A DNA stretch of 64,000 nt. It comes from a bacterium (GTDB lineage: Bacteria > Bacteroidota > Bacteroidia > Bacteroidales > P3). Position numbers and translations under genes: made by a program. The stretch's first letter is position 1. Each line of letters starts with the position of its first letter. The stretch covers positions 1 to 64,000 of the forward strand of contig JAAVBS010000001.1 of assembly GCA_014802725.1 (NCBI GenBank), in the 5' to 3' direction. Shown in pieces: positions 34,616-45,400 of the stretch. The notes beneath the pieces were generated by a model. It was given only the letters and a program-made list of their open reading frames with translations. It had not been told where the DNA came from and did no database searches.

Positions 34616-36141
34616 TGGTTATGCTTGGCCTGATTCTGTCGCTCGTTATCTACAAAGCCTTGCTGGCCGTCAGTTTATGGGCGGCTTTCAAAGACGGCGG
34701 ACGCACCCCCTATTGGCTGTTCGTGCCGTTCTACGCCGAATGGCTTTGGATTAAGATAACGGGGCGGAGATGGTATCTCTATTATCCGTTCCTGCTTTTA
34801 CCCTTCCTCGACTGTTTTGTATTTTGGGTGCTCTGCATAGAGACGGCTTACGGCTACAAACGCCATCGGCTTCTCGATTGCTTTTTGGCGGCCGCCGTGC
34901 CGTTCGTCTATTTCCCTTATTTAGCCTACAAACGGCATCTGCACTTTGAGAACCCCGCGCTGTTGCCGCCTTTTGCCAAGACCCCGACGCGGGAATGGAT
35001 AGACACGCTCTGCTTTGCCCTGGCGGTGGCCTTGATTGTACACGGCTTTTACTTCAAAGGCTATGTTATTCCGTCCTCCTCGATGGAAAAGAGCCTTCAG
35101 GTGGGCGACTTCCTGTTTGTCAGCAAGATTCACTACGGGCCGCGGCTGCCCATAACCCCCGTCGCGTTTCCTTTCGTATTGCATACGATGCCGCTGACCA
35201 AAGACAAGCCGTCGTTCGTATCCGGCATACAGTTGCCGTATTACCGCTTTCCTGGCTTTACCGAGGTTAAGCGCAACGACGTCATCGTGTTCAACTTTCC
35301 GGACGGCGACACCGTATCAACGGTCTATCAGAGCAACGTCAGCTATTATACGTTGGTAAAACAGGTGGGGCGCGAGGCGGTTTGGCGCGACAAGAACCGT
35401 TTCGGCCGCATCGTATATCGGCCGGTGGACCGCCGCGAAAGCTTTGTGAAACGTTGTATCGGCCTGCCCGGCGACACGGTGGAACTGCGCGACGGCCAAA
35501 CCTATGTAAACGGACAACGCGCCGAAGACCCGGCTCAAATGGAACAGAATTACCGCATTCTGCCGCAGCCGTGGCTGCTTCCGCGTCAGGAATGGCTCAA
35601 ACTCGGTGTTTCGGGCGATGATCTCAAGCAACTTTTCAACCCGAATTACGACCGCGTACCGTTGACACGCCAGATGGCGGCGGCCCTTGAGGCGGACGGA
35701 CGGCTGACCGCCGAAATGGACATTACGCCGGCCGACCTGATCGACCGCCAGTTGTTTCCATTCGACCCGGCGCGCTTTGCCTGGAATATTGATCAATACG
35801 GCCCGGTTTACGTGCCGCGCAAGGGTGATTCGGTTCTACTGACGGCGGATAACATCGCGCTTTACCGACGGATTATCACGACCTACGAAGGCCATACGCT
35901 GACCGAAAAGGACGGCCGCTTTTATGTGGACGGACAGTTGTGCAACCGCTATGTCTTTGGCATGAATTACTACTGGGCGATGGGCGACAACCGACACAAC
36001 TCGGCCGACTCGCGCTATTGGGGATTCGTGCCCGAAGACCACATCGTGGGCAAAGCGTTTTGGGTATGGATGTCGTGGAACAAAGACGGCAAGGGTTTCA
36101 AGAAAATCCGCTGGAACCGCATCGGCCGAACGATCCGGTAG
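34615..36141 (+). CDS. lepB: Signal peptidase I LepB (long Bacteroidota form)
   Basis: LepB cuts signal peptides after Sec/Tat export. The 508 residues include two or three hydrophobic segments before residue 100, another at about 130-147, and the catalytic Ser156-Met157 (PSSSM). The general base is Lys279 (ESFVKRCIGLPGD). A long insertion lies between the catalytic boxes and a second after about residue 300, before the final GDNRHNSADSRYWGFVP box. The length is typical of the phylum. The ATG at 34621 is an alternative start. Confidence 0.94.
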   Translation: MVMLGLILSLVIYKALLAVSLWAAFKDGGRTPYWLFVPFYAEWLWIKITGRRWYLYYPFLLLPFLDCFVFWVLCIETAYGYKRHRLLDCFLAAAVPFVYFPYLAYKRHLHFENPALLPPFAKTPTREWIDTLCFALAVALIVHGFYFKGYVIPSSSMEKSLQVGDFLFVSKIHYGPRLPITPVAFPFVLHTMPLTKDKPSFVSGIQLPYYRFPGFTEVKRNDVIVFNFPDGDTVSTVYQSNVSYYTLVKQVGREAVWRDKNRFGRIVYRPVDRRESFVKRCIGLPGDTVELRDGQTYVNGQRAEDPAQMEQNYRILPQPWLLPRQEWLKLGVSGDDLKQLFNPNYDRVPLTRQMAAALEADGRLTAEMDITPADLIDRQLFPFDPARFAWNIDQYGPVYVPRKGDSVLLTADNIALYRRIITTYEGHTLTEKDGRFYVDGQLCNRYVFGMNYYWAMGDNRHNSADSRYWGFVPEDHIVGKAFWVWMSWNKDGKGFKKIRWNRIGRTIR

Positions 36142-36154
36142 GCTCTCCGCTTCT

Positions 36155-39100
36155 TTATTTTTTCTCCGCCTGTTTGCGCGCTTTCCGTTCTTGACGCCGT
36201 TTTACGCGCTCTTCTTTCGTGGGGCCGATGCGAGAGAACAATTCCTTGCCCGTGTTGAAATCGCGGCGGAAGATAACGCCCAAACCCTGCGTATAGGTAT
36301 TGTCGGGCTGGTTCAGGCTCTTTTCGTTAGAACGGTTGAATGCCTTGAGGCGTAACTGCTCCGTGAATTTCCATTCGATATTGACATCGCCCACCACCGA
36401 TGCGGCGGCCTTGGCCTCCACTTCCGAAACGCCGATATTGCCGTCTATCGACAGGCGGTCATCGAACAACTGCCCCGACAGCATAACCTGCAACTCGGAC
36501 TCGTTCATCTCACTGGCCGGGGTGTAATTCATACCCACATTGAAATTCGTCGATAGGCGGGAAAGGAAATTATTAAACTGATTGAACAACAATTCCGAAG
36601 AAGACACCAGCGCATTGTTGCCCGCCATCGCGCCCCCCTGATCGTTACCGACGGACATAAAACTGTTGAACATGAGCAGCGAGAACGTCTGCCGTATCAT
36701 CTCGTCTTCGTCTTCCTTGTTGACATAGCTGAAGAACAAATCCTGAATATCCGCCTCCACATTCGGTAGGTTGATGTCGAAATGGATATCCGGATTCAAC
36801 AGGTTGCCGTCCAAGTCTATGATGCTTTCCACACCGACTTTCTTGCGCAGGTTGCTTTCATCTATCAACGAGGAGCCGGCCGAGGCCAAAACCGGATAAA
36901 GGCTTGTCCGCGCCGTATAGACCGCCTCCACATCCACGCGGGCGTCCGTTACCGGTCCCGTCCAGACGATGCTGCCGCCTTCCTTGAGTTTAAACCGTTT
37001 GTTGATCAAATCCATCATCGAAAAATCGAACATCCCGGCCAAAATACGGTAGGTACCGAACAATTGGGTGCCGCGCGAATCGACGAGCAGACGCAGGTTG
37101 CCCTCGCCCGTCGCGTCCAAAAGGCCGTTAATCGTCGTATTGCGGATATCGAGCCCCACCTCCAAATCGGGGGTGACTTCCAAGGCCAATTCCACCGTCA
37201 GATGCCCGCCGCGTTGCCTTTCTTTCTGCCGATGCCGTGCATAGAACGCCTTTAACGGGTCTATATCCACGGGGCGCTCCGATTCGAAACGGACGAAATT
37301 GGAAGAAGAGGCACCGGAGGTGGAAGAAAGGTCGAAATCGATATGGGAATCTTCCTCCGTCCGTCCCTTGACGGCGATGGAGAGTTCGTTCGTAGGCCCG
37401 GTGATATCCACCCGACCGGTGGCGAAAACACGGCCGGAATAGAGCATTTCTTTGCTCGGCTTGGTGTTCAACACCAAGAAATTCTCGAAATCCAACCGCA
37501 ATTCCAACGCCATGTCTTTGAAATAACGATGGCGGATGAGCCCGCCCATACGTCCCTGCGTGCCATATTGTATATCCCGCATCCGGGAGTTGCTGAACCG
37601 GATTTCGTTTTCCGTCAACCGCAATGCGAAATTACTGAACTGATAACGCGTCTGCAGGATTTTAACCGTCATCGCGATGTTGCGGCTCTCGCCCTGCAAG
37701 TCCCATTTCATTTGCTTGGCCGGCCCCGAAATACGCAACGTGCCGTCCATATCACCCGCCAAATCCGAGGCGAAACTCCGCAAATAACCGCTCAGGAAAT
37801 GCACGGGCAACTTCTTCATCTTACCCTTGAAGTCCATCGATTTGTTGGCCAAATCATAATAGCCGCTCACACTCAGCAACGGATAGGGCACCGTATCGGG
37901 GCCTACGGTCAACTGACCGTTGATCCGACGGCTTTCGCGATTGAAAACGGCCTTCAATTGCCCTTTGCCATAAGCCCCGCCATTGAGCGCAAGCCCCTCT
38001 AACGCGATATCCGACATTAAATTGAAACTCTGCTTAGGGTCGCGTACCTGCAACGAGCCGTTGATGGTGCCGGCCACCTCCATGCCGGCCTGCCGCGTAA
38101 ACGGCGACAGATAGGCCATATCGAACGAACGGAACGCCAAATTGAGCGTAGCCGCCGTATCGGCCGCCCAACGGCCGTTCAGCAAAACGGACTCGGCCGT
38201 CTGCAAGGCACGGAGGCCGATGTTCTCAAACCGCATTTCGCCTTTGCGCCAAAGCCACGAAGCGTCCGGATAGATTTGCCAAGGATGCCCCGCGAATACG
38301 AAATACGAACTATCGAAACGCATCCGCAACACCTGCATATCGGACAAATCCACGGTGGCCGCCCAATAGCCGGAGGACCTGGCATGGCCAAGGCTGTCGG
38401 GGGCGTTCAACCAACCGAGCCGCCAATCGATGCGGCGGCCACTGTCCAACGCCACCTCCGTTTGGAAATTATGGAGCGAAAGGCTGTCGTTCAGGTAGAT
38501 GGTGGAGGCCGTTACGGAAGCCGACATCCGCGTGTGGGTGACCGCATCCGTCTTGAGACGGACGCTACCGTCGGTAAAGAGGATATTCTTAAAACCGATG
38601 TAACGGCTATCCAGCCGCAGGTCGCAAGCCGGCGCGTCCGCATCATAATGCAGACTCAGACGCGTGTTGTCGTCCAGCTGCAGGGCGGGAACGAACAATT
38701 CCAACAAACGGTTGATGCCGTAAACCTGGCCGTCGTAACGATAGGCGGACAAGACCAAATTTAAATCGAACGCCTGGGCGTCTTGCGCCGGACGGGCCGA
38801 CTTGGCGGTCAAGCCGGGCAGATAGGCGTGCAACACGTCTTTGTACAGGGAGGGCAAACGGCTGATGGTGTAATGTCCACCGAGGGTCAATTGCAGGAAA
38901 TCGGACGTGACTTCGGTGGTTTTATGCAGCGAATCCGTCTCATGCGTGGTCAACCGCAGGCCCGGCAGGTAAAACGTATAGCCGTGCCGTTCCACTTGCA
39001 GTCGCTGCACGTCGAAATTGCCCAGCAAATCGTCCAAACCATGCCCCACATAGTCGGTGGAAACCTCACCGCTCAAAGTAAACGGCTGTTTGTCCGCAAC

Positions 39101-40702
39101 AAATCCCAAAGCCTGCAGGTCTATTTTACGGGCTTCCAAAGCGTAGCGGGAAACCGGCTCTTCCTGTTCGTAATCCAACAAGCCGTCGAAAGTGAAATCG
39201 AGCGCCGAATCCGTGCCGATGACCGAACCGTGGAAATAATTTTTCCGAAGCTGACCGTTCAGCAAAACGGTATCCATCGGCCGTCCTTTCAGACTCAGGT
39301 TGAACAAACGGCCGTCCAACGCGTAACGCATCTCGTCGATATGCGTCCCCATGACCTCCACCTGCAAATCGGCATCCACGGTGCCGAACATATCCGAACG
39401 CCCCGTCAACAGCCCTACATTGAGTTCGGAAGCCGTTACCGTACCTTTCATCTGCGAGGCTGACGAATCCTGCGAACGGACATCCACGGTAACATCGCCC
39501 AGATTGGTACGGAGGGCCAAACGGGTGGTGAATTTGACCAAGTTGCCCTTAAAATCGCCCTGCAAGGCGGCCTGTTCCAAATCCGCCAAGGCCGATGGCA
39601 ACGACAGGCGGCCCGTAGCGAAATCTTCTATGCCGAGCAGGTCTTGACGCGTAACGTTGAGATCCTTCAGTTTCAAATCGATATCGCCGCTATCCCGCAG
39701 CATCGGGAATCCGCGCCAATGGATATCGGCCGAAAGCCGGCCGGTTTGTCCGAAACGCACGTTCAAATCGCGAACGCATATATCTTTAAGCGGACCGTTC
39801 ACCCGTCCAGAGAGCATGACGGTTTGCCGATAGGCCTGCAACGGCGTGGCGAAATAGCCCAAGTCCTGCGTAGCCAAACGCGACCCTTTGGCCACGTTGG
39901 CCGAAATCGCGACCGATTCGGCAAAATGGCGGAACGCCCGCGGATGACCATACCCGAATTGCAACTGACCCTTGATATGGGAGTATACCGTTTCCAAATC
40001 CAAATCCCGCACTACCAAGCGGTCGGGGAAAAAGCCGACCCAGCCGGTCAAATGCCGCACGTCCAAACCGCATTTTTCCCGTGCCGACAGCGACTGTACA
40101 CGGGCACAGATATGCTGATTGAAAATATGCAGGTTGCGGATATGCGCATTGAAAACGGGCACTTCGATGTGTTTGAAGTCGATGCGGCCATCGGCGCGCA
40201 CCGGCACGGCCCGGTTGTCGTAAACGAACAAACCCTCTTCCACGCGCAAACGCCGGATGGAGGTAACGCTCCGCTTATCCTTATTCTTTTTGAGCGTGCC
40301 CAATTGTTGAAGCAAGGCCTTGAAATCCGACACGCTGTCGGCCGACGGGCGGATGATATGGATGCGTGGCCGCCGCACGGAAAGCACCGCGATGTCAACG
40401 CCCTTGAACACATAATTGGAAAAAGCGAGATAGACCGATTCGGCTTCGACCATCGGCTGGCCTTTGGTATCCGATACACGGAAATCGCAAACCCTGACCG
40501 CCTTTTTGAACAGACTGAACTGCAACTGCCCCACCTGCACGTCCAAGCCCGACCAACGGCTACAGAAATCGCCCGCATAACGCCCCGCGGCCGATTGAAA
40601 CCACACGGAATGCAGAAGTCCGGAAAGCAACAGCACGAATATCAACAGGAACCCGCCGATGCGTTTGAGCCAGACGCCCCCATATTTTAATATTCTTTTC
40701 AA
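36155..40702 (-). CDS. tamB: TamB-like translocation and assembly module protein
   Basis: The 1515-residue protein has an N-terminal transmembrane helix (about residues 13-33). A very long beta-rich AsmA/TamB-type region follows and is thought to form a periplasm-spanning hydrophobic groove. The C-terminal DUF490 domain includes GTYRILAGMFDFSMMDLINKRF, VEAVYTART and a final ELQVMLSGQLFDDRLSIDGNIGV segment, given here in part. TamB relatives move phospholipids to, or help assemble proteins in, the outer membrane. The last 30 residues are Lys/Arg-rich. It is a single gene, divergent from tsaD. Confidence 0.9.
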   Translation of the reverse strand: MKRILKYGGVWLKRIGGFLLIFVLLLSGLLHSVWFQSAAGRYAGDFCSRWSGLDVQVGQLQFSLFKKAVRVCDFRVSDTKGQPMVEAESVYLAFSNYVFKGVDIAVLSVRRPRIHIIRPSADSVSDFKALLQQLGTLKKNKDKRSVTSIRRLRVEEGLFVYDNRAVPVRADGRIDFKHIEVPVFNAHIRNLHIFNQHICARVQSLSAREKCGLDVRHLTGWVGFFPDRLVVRDLDLETVYSHIKGQLQFGYGHPRAFRHFAESVAISANVAKGSRLATQDLGYFATPLQAYRQTVMLSGRVNGPLKDICVRDLNVRFGQTGRLSADIHWRGFPMLRDSGDIDLKLKDLNVTRQDLLGIEDFATGRLSLPSALADLEQAALQGDFKGNLVKFTTRLALRTNLGDVTVDVRSQDSSASQMKGTVTASELNVGLLTGRSDMFGTVDADLQVEVMGTHIDEMRYALDGRLFNLSLKGRPMDTVLLNGQLRKNYFHGSVIGTDSALDFTFDGLLDYEQEEPVSRYALEARKIDLQALGFVADKQPFTLSGEVSTDYVGHGLDDLLGNFDVQRLQVERHGYTFYLPGLRLTTHETDSLHKTTEVTSDFLQLTLGGHYTISRLPSLYKDVLHAYLPGLTAKSARPAQDAQAFDLNLVLSAYRYDGQVYGINRLLELFVPALQLDDNTRLSLHYDADAPACDLRLDSRYIGFKNILFTDGSVRLKTDAVTHTRMSASVTASTIYLNDSLSLHNFQTEVALDSGRRIDWRLGWLNAPDSLGHARSSGYWAATVDLSDMQVLRMRFDSSYFVFAGHPWQIYPDASWLWRKGEMRFENIGLRALQTAESVLLNGRWAADTAATLNLAFRSFDMAYLSPFTRQAGMEVAGTINGSLQVRDPKQSFNLMSDIALEGLALNGGAYGKGQLKAVFNRESRRINGQLTVGPDTVPYPLLSVSGYYDLANKSMDFKGKMKKLPVHFLSGYLRSFASDLAGDMDGTLRISGPAKQMKWDLQGESRNIAMTVKILQTRYQFSNFALRLTENEIRFSNSRMRDIQYGTQGRMGGLIRHRYFKDMALELRLDFENFLVLNTKPSKEMLYSGRVFATGRVDITGPTNELSIAVKGRTEEDSHIDFDLSSTSGASSSNFVRFESERPVDIDPLKAFYARHRQKERQRGGHLTVELALEVTPDLEVGLDIRNTTINGLLDATGEGNLRLLVDSRGTQLFGTYRILAGMFDFSMMDLINKRFKLKEGGSIVWTGPVTDARVDVEAVYTARTSLYPVLASAGSSLIDESNLRKKVGVESIIDLDGNLLNPDIHFDINLPNVEADIQDLFFSYVNKEDEDEMIRQTFSLLMFNSFMSVGNDQGGAMAGNNALVSSSELLFNQFNNFLSRLSTNFNVGMNYTPASEMNESELQVMLSGQLFDDRLSIDGNIGVSEVEAKAAASVVGDVNIEWKFTEQLRLKAFNRSNEKSLNQPDNTYTQGLGVIFRRDFNTGKELFSRIGPTKEERVKRRQERKARKQAEKK

Positions 40703-40708
40703 TTTCCT

Positions 40709-40716
40709 TACCTTTG
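40709..40716 (+). promoter_or_regulatory. Candidate tsaD -7 box
   Basis: TACCTTTG fits TAnnTTTG and lies 50 bases before the tsaD ATG. A T-rich stretch, without a clear TTTG, is at the -33 distance inside the start of tamB. Confidence 0.55.
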
Positions 40717-40740
40717 CAATCCTTGTTTGACCTAAGTTTA

Positions 40741-40748
40741 CAAAGATA
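40741..40748 (-). promoter_or_regulatory. Candidate tamB -7 box
   Basis: On the minus strand TATCTTTG fits TAnnTTTG and lies 38 bases before the tamB ATG. No clear -33 box is seen inside the start of tsaD. With the box at 40709-40716 the two predicted transcripts would overlap slightly at their 5' ends. Confidence 0.5.
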
Positions 40749-40766
40749 CGAGTTTTTTAGATAACC

Positions 40767-41783
40767 ATGGCCCTTATCCTTGCCATAGAATCTTCTTGCG
40801 ACGATACGTCGGCGGCCGTTTTGGAGAACGACTGCGTGCTTTCCAACCTGATTGCGGGGCAGAAAGTGCATGAGATGTATGGCGGCGTGGTGCCGGAACT
40901 GGCTTCCCGGGCCCATCAGGAAAATATCGTACCGGTGGTGGACGGCGCCCTGAAATCGGCCGGCGTCAAGGCTTCGGCCTTGGACGCCATCGCGTTTACG
41001 AACGGGCCCGGCCTGTTGGGGTCATTGCTCGTGGGCGTTTCGTTTGCCAAGAGCATGGCTTGGGCTTTGGGCTGTCCGATGGTGGCGGTCAATCATTTGG
41101 AAGCGCACGTGCTGGCGCATTTCCTCCAACAGCCCGGCGAACGGAAAGCCGTGCCGGAATTTCCGTATCTCTGTCTGTTGGTCTCCGGCGGGCACACGCA
41201 GATTTTAAAGGTTTGCAGCCCGAGCCACTTCGAGATTTTGGGCACGACGATTGACGACGCGGCCGGTGAAACCATCGACAAGGCGGCCAAAATCATGGGG
41301 CTGCCCTATCCCGGCGGCCCGGTCATCGACCGTTTGGCACAACAAGGCAACCCCAAGGCGTTCCGTCTGGCCAAGCCGCGCATTGCGGATCTCAACTACA
41401 GTTTCAGCGGGCTCAAGACCTCGTTCCTTTATCTGGTGCGCGACCATTTGGCCAAAAATCCGAATTTCATCGCCGAGAACCAGGCCGACCTATGCGCCTG
41501 CATCCAACAGGCCGTGGTCGATACGCTTATGGACAAACTCGTTAAGGCCGCCGAACGGCACAACATCAAAGACATTGCGATTGGCGGCGGGGTTTCGGCC
41601 AATTCGTTGCTACGGAGCCGCATCGAAGCCTGCGGGCGCGAACATGGTTGGCGCACGTTTCTGCCGCCGTTTTCTTATACGACCGACAATGCCGCCATGG
41701 TGGGCATGGCCGGTTATTTCAAATGGGAACGAAAGGATTTCTGCGCGTTGGACACCGTACCCTATACGCGACAGGCCCGTTAG
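40767..41783 (+). CDS. tsaD: tRNA N6-adenosine threonylcarbamoyltransferase TsaD
   Basis: TsaD transfers the threonylcarbamoyl group to A37 of ANN-decoding tRNAs. The 338 residues begin ALILAIESSCDDTSAAVLE. The metal ligands His110 and His114 (NHLEAH) and the late Asp in TTDNAAMVG are present, as is the nucleotide-binding GLLGSLLVG. The stop codon overlaps that of plsY on the other strand (TTAG, 41780-41783). Confidence 0.97.
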   Translation: MALILAIESSCDDTSAAVLENDCVLSNLIAGQKVHEMYGGVVPELASRAHQENIVPVVDGALKSAGVKASALDAIAFTNGPGLLGSLLVGVSFAKSMAWALGCPMVAVNHLEAHVLAHFLQQPGERKAVPEFPYLCLLVSGGHTQILKVCSPSHFEILGTTIDDAAGETIDKAAKIMGLPYPGGPVIDRLAQQGNPKAFRLAKPRIADLNYSFSGLKTSFLYLVRDHLAKNPNFIAENQADLCACIQQAVVDTLMDKLVKAAERHNIKDIAIGGGVSANSLLRSRIEACGREHGWRTFLPPFSYTTDNAAMVGMAGYFKWERKDFCALDTVPYTRQAR

Positions 41784-42403
41784 GATTTCTTCCAGATATA
41801 CATCTTGCTTTCCTCGCCTTTCAACAGACGGCCGATGTTCTTGCGGTGCGTTATGATAATCAACAGCGGTACGAGTATCGCAAAGATCATCAGCACGATA
41901 TGTTCCTGATGAAATACGAAAATGTCTAAAATCGGAAAGACGACGGCGGCCAGGATGGAAGCCAGCGAGACATAGTGCGTCAGCAGGAAAACGAGCATAA
42001 AGACGGCGAACGCGCCGAGAAAGGCCTCGGGATACAAAGCGAGGACGATACCCACCATCGTGGCCACGCCCTTGCCGCCCTTGAAGCCCGTAAACAACGG
42101 GAAAATATGGCCGAGCAAGACACTGACGGCCAATAAAACATCGTAATACTCCTGCCATCCGGCATAGCATTCCGGCATCAGGCCATCGCCGATATGGATG
42201 GCCAACCAGCCCTTGAACGCATCCAACAGCAAGACGAACAGGCCCGGTTTCCAACCCAACACCCGGATCGTATTCGTCGTACCCGCATTGCCGCTGCCGT
42301 GTTCCCGCACATCGACCTTATAGAAAATACGGCCGATCCATACCGCAAACGAGATACTGCCCAAAAGGTAGGCGATAGCGACACCCAAGATCATATACCA
42401 CAT
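41780..42403 (-). CDS. plsY: Glycerol-3-phosphate acyltransferase PlsY
   Basis: PlsY is the integral membrane enzyme that acylates glycerol 3-phosphate with acyl-phosphate, starting phospholipid synthesis. The 207 residues show several hydrophobic helices and the conserved loops HGSGNAGTTN and GFKGGKGVATMVG. The C-terminus is a short basic tail after THRKNIGRLLKGEE. It is the last gene of the DUF1599-to-plsY operon, 24 bases after the large unknown gene. Confidence 0.95.
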   Translation of the reverse strand: MWYMILGVAIAYLLGSISFAVWIGRIFYKVDVREHGSGNAGTTNTIRVLGWKPGLFVLLLDAFKGWLAIHIGDGLMPECYAGWQEYYDVLLAVSVLLGHIFPLFTGFKGGKGVATMVGIVLALYPEAFLGAFAVFMLVFLLTHYVSLASILAAVVFPILDIFVFHQEHIVLMIFAILVPLLIIITHRKNIGRLLKGEESKMYIWKKS

Positions 42404-42427
42404 AGGTCGTTGTTTTACTTATCGTTA

Positions 42428-45400
42428 TTATTCATCGTAATCTTCGTAATCTTCGTAACCTTCATCCTCCCAATAGCCCTCGTCTTCGTCCGGGTCAACG
42501 TCTTCTTCAGACGATTCCGCCGCGTCTTCCACGGCCGATACCTCCGCCCCTTCTTCCGTTTCCTCTGTATCGTCCCCTTCATCCGTCCAGTCTTCGTAGC
42601 CGCCGTAACCGTCGTAATCCCCGCCGGCCGCCTCATCCAAGCCCGTTTCGGTTTCATCCGCCGCAACGTCCGGCTCGTCATAGCCTCCCCCGTAATCTTC
42701 AAATTCCGCTACAAAGATATTCTTTTTTCGCATTGTTGACAGCGTGTACTGGAATTTTCCCTTACGCCGCTTGCCCGGCTTGATTTTTTCTATCGCGTCG
42801 TTAAAGTCTTTGTCGGATGAAAGCACCTGTAAAATATGGTCGGCATAATTAAAGTAATACCAATTATAACGCGAGCCCTCTATGTATATATTTATCACAT
42901 CTCCCCTGCGACCGCGGCTTATTTGGGCATAGACTTTCATTTTTTTGTCAATGCGGTGCGGCCCCACCGTCAGCAATTCGCCCGTGCCGGTGGAACGGTA
43001 GGAAGACGTCCGCGGATCCCATTCAAAGCCGAGATTGGTAAACACCAAACCTTTCTGCCAAGCGGACGGGATGCGGTTGATACCGCCGTAGGCCTGCAAT
43101 TCGTTCCGCATGGCCTGGGCCTCCTGCTTCGACATCGTTTCCTGTATAAAGACGTCGAACATCGGGTTGTCGGCCAAATTGCCCGCCGTCAGATTCGTAT
43201 TCTTGTTGAGTTCGTCGGCCATCCGCTTGAACAAAGCGGGATTGAAAAAGAAATCCAACTTCCAGACCACCTGCATGAACAAATCGTCCGCGGACGCGCC
43301 TTCTTGGAACAACTGCCCGTAGAACGACGTTTGCAACGCATCGGTCCGCAAATCCAACCGCAACTCGCCCGTGGCCGACGACTCGCCCTCGGTCAAATCG
43401 TAAGCCAACACCTCGTTGTCGTTGCTGTCCAAAATCAGATAGGCCTTGTCTTCGGGAGAATAACACAAAAAGCCCTCGGCATCGGCAATGGGTTTTTCGT
43501 TAGACAACAGCGGTTCCATAAATACGAAATGCGGCCGCCCGTCCGAAGCGGAGAAGAAGCCCGCCCGCATGGCGCGGCCGCGCCCGTTCTTGGTACGCTC
43601 CGTAACCGGTATCCGGATGGATTCCGGATTCAAATAAGCCTGGAACTTAAAAGCCGAGGTAAGCCAATCGGTTTCTTCCGCGTCAGCGGCATCCGTCTCA
43701 TCCAACAACCGGTAACGCAAACCGGCCATGCCATCGAAATACAGATCTGCGTTCCCCCGCTCGGCGGCCGCCTTGCCCGAGGCCGTTACCTTGCCCGAAA
43801 ACTCAAAACCTTCGTCCAAGAACAGATATTCTTCGTCCACGGTGGCGACGGCCTCGGACGTACTGTCGGCGTTACGCACGTGGATGCGGTCGAAATGAAC
43901 GGGTTGCGGCTCCAAACCGGGGACTTCGTAGGTAAACCACCCGTCGGCTTCATAACGCCAGGCCGATTCTATCTGCCCGTTGACCTGTTGGAACGCATAA
44001 GCCGGGTCTTCTCCTGAAAAATACAGCACCGCATCTTCAAACGGCGCCAGGCGGCCGTTCGGTTGAACGCTCACGCGGTTTTCGGCCGGCACCCAGTAGG
44101 CGTCGGCCACCGGCAGGCCAAAGACCCCCTCGCAGACCATCAACGTGTCTTTATAGTAGAGCGTGGAATGCAAGGCATTGAATTTCAAATCAGCTTGCGA
44201 CTTGGCCGTGGCGTGCAACGTCAATCCCGTTGAATCGACCTCATCCTCAGACGCCAACTGATGCTCCAAATACAGCTGTTCATCCGCCCATGTCCATTGC
44301 AAATAATAGGCTTCGGCCTCGTAGGCCTGCACGGGCATACGGACGGAGATGGGCTCGTCGGGCACGTCCGAACCGGAGGCCAACATCTGCAAGGTTTTGG
44401 CTTCCACATCGCCGGCTATTCCAACGCCTTTCGCTATCAGGTACGCATCCCGGCCGCCGGCGCGACCGCCCAACTGGAAATCGGCCTCATCGGCCTCGAA
44501 CCGGCTTCCTTCCCAACGCCAATCGGCCGACTTGATCCGTGCATCCGGCCCGAAGACCATTTCGCCATCGGCCTCCGTGCCGCCGGCAAAGAGCGCATAA
44601 GTACCGTCGAACCGCCAAGGTTCATAATAGGGGTACAGCGAATGCCGGTTGGTGGAGGTCAAGCGCAGCTGCGCCGTTTTCCCGTCAAAAAAGCCCCGCA
44701 CGCTGTCGGCCCGCAAGTCCGGATAGGTTGCGCCGTCTGACACCGGATATTTAGCCATGTCCTGTTCAAAGCGTTCCGCTACCATATCCATGTCATCGGG
44801 ACGGAAATAGAACGCGCGCGAATGGGTTTGCGAAGCTAAGAAATCGAAACGGCCATTGCCCACCAAACCTTTCTTATCCAAACTCAAACTGTCGGTAAAA
44901 CGGGCCCGGTTACCGTAAACCGGCCAACCGTCCTCCGGCGAAACGGTCTTGAAACCCAAAGAAAAATCGGGCATCACGACCAAACGTTCGTTTATATCTG
45001 GAAATATCCCGGCCGAAACCAACGTACCGTCGAAATGGATACTGTCGATGGAGAACGTATTGAGCCGCAACAAACGGAACGGATCGACACGGAAATAAAA
45101 ACTATCGGCGAGATAGGCGCCACGTTGTATATACGCATCGTCATAATAGACATACGATGGAATCGTACTCTCGAAAATAGGATAGTCCGGACAATCCAAA
45201 CGCCCGCCCTTGTTGACGTTGCTATCTATATACAGCAATCCCGACAGACTGTGGATCAATGTGCTGACCTTAACTTCCTGCCGCATCCCGTATTCATCCG
45301 CCTTGCCCGGCACCGAGAACAATAACGAATCGACCAAACCGATTTCAACCGTAAAATCCTCGTAAGAGAAACGCGCGTCCTGCACATCGAAATCGAATGT

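Noticed and set aside
42431-42703. Repeats of TCTTCGTAA-like units as a DNA satellite
   Set aside because: They encode the Glu/Asp/Tyr-rich tail of the large unknown protein in frame, so they are explained by the protein sequence.
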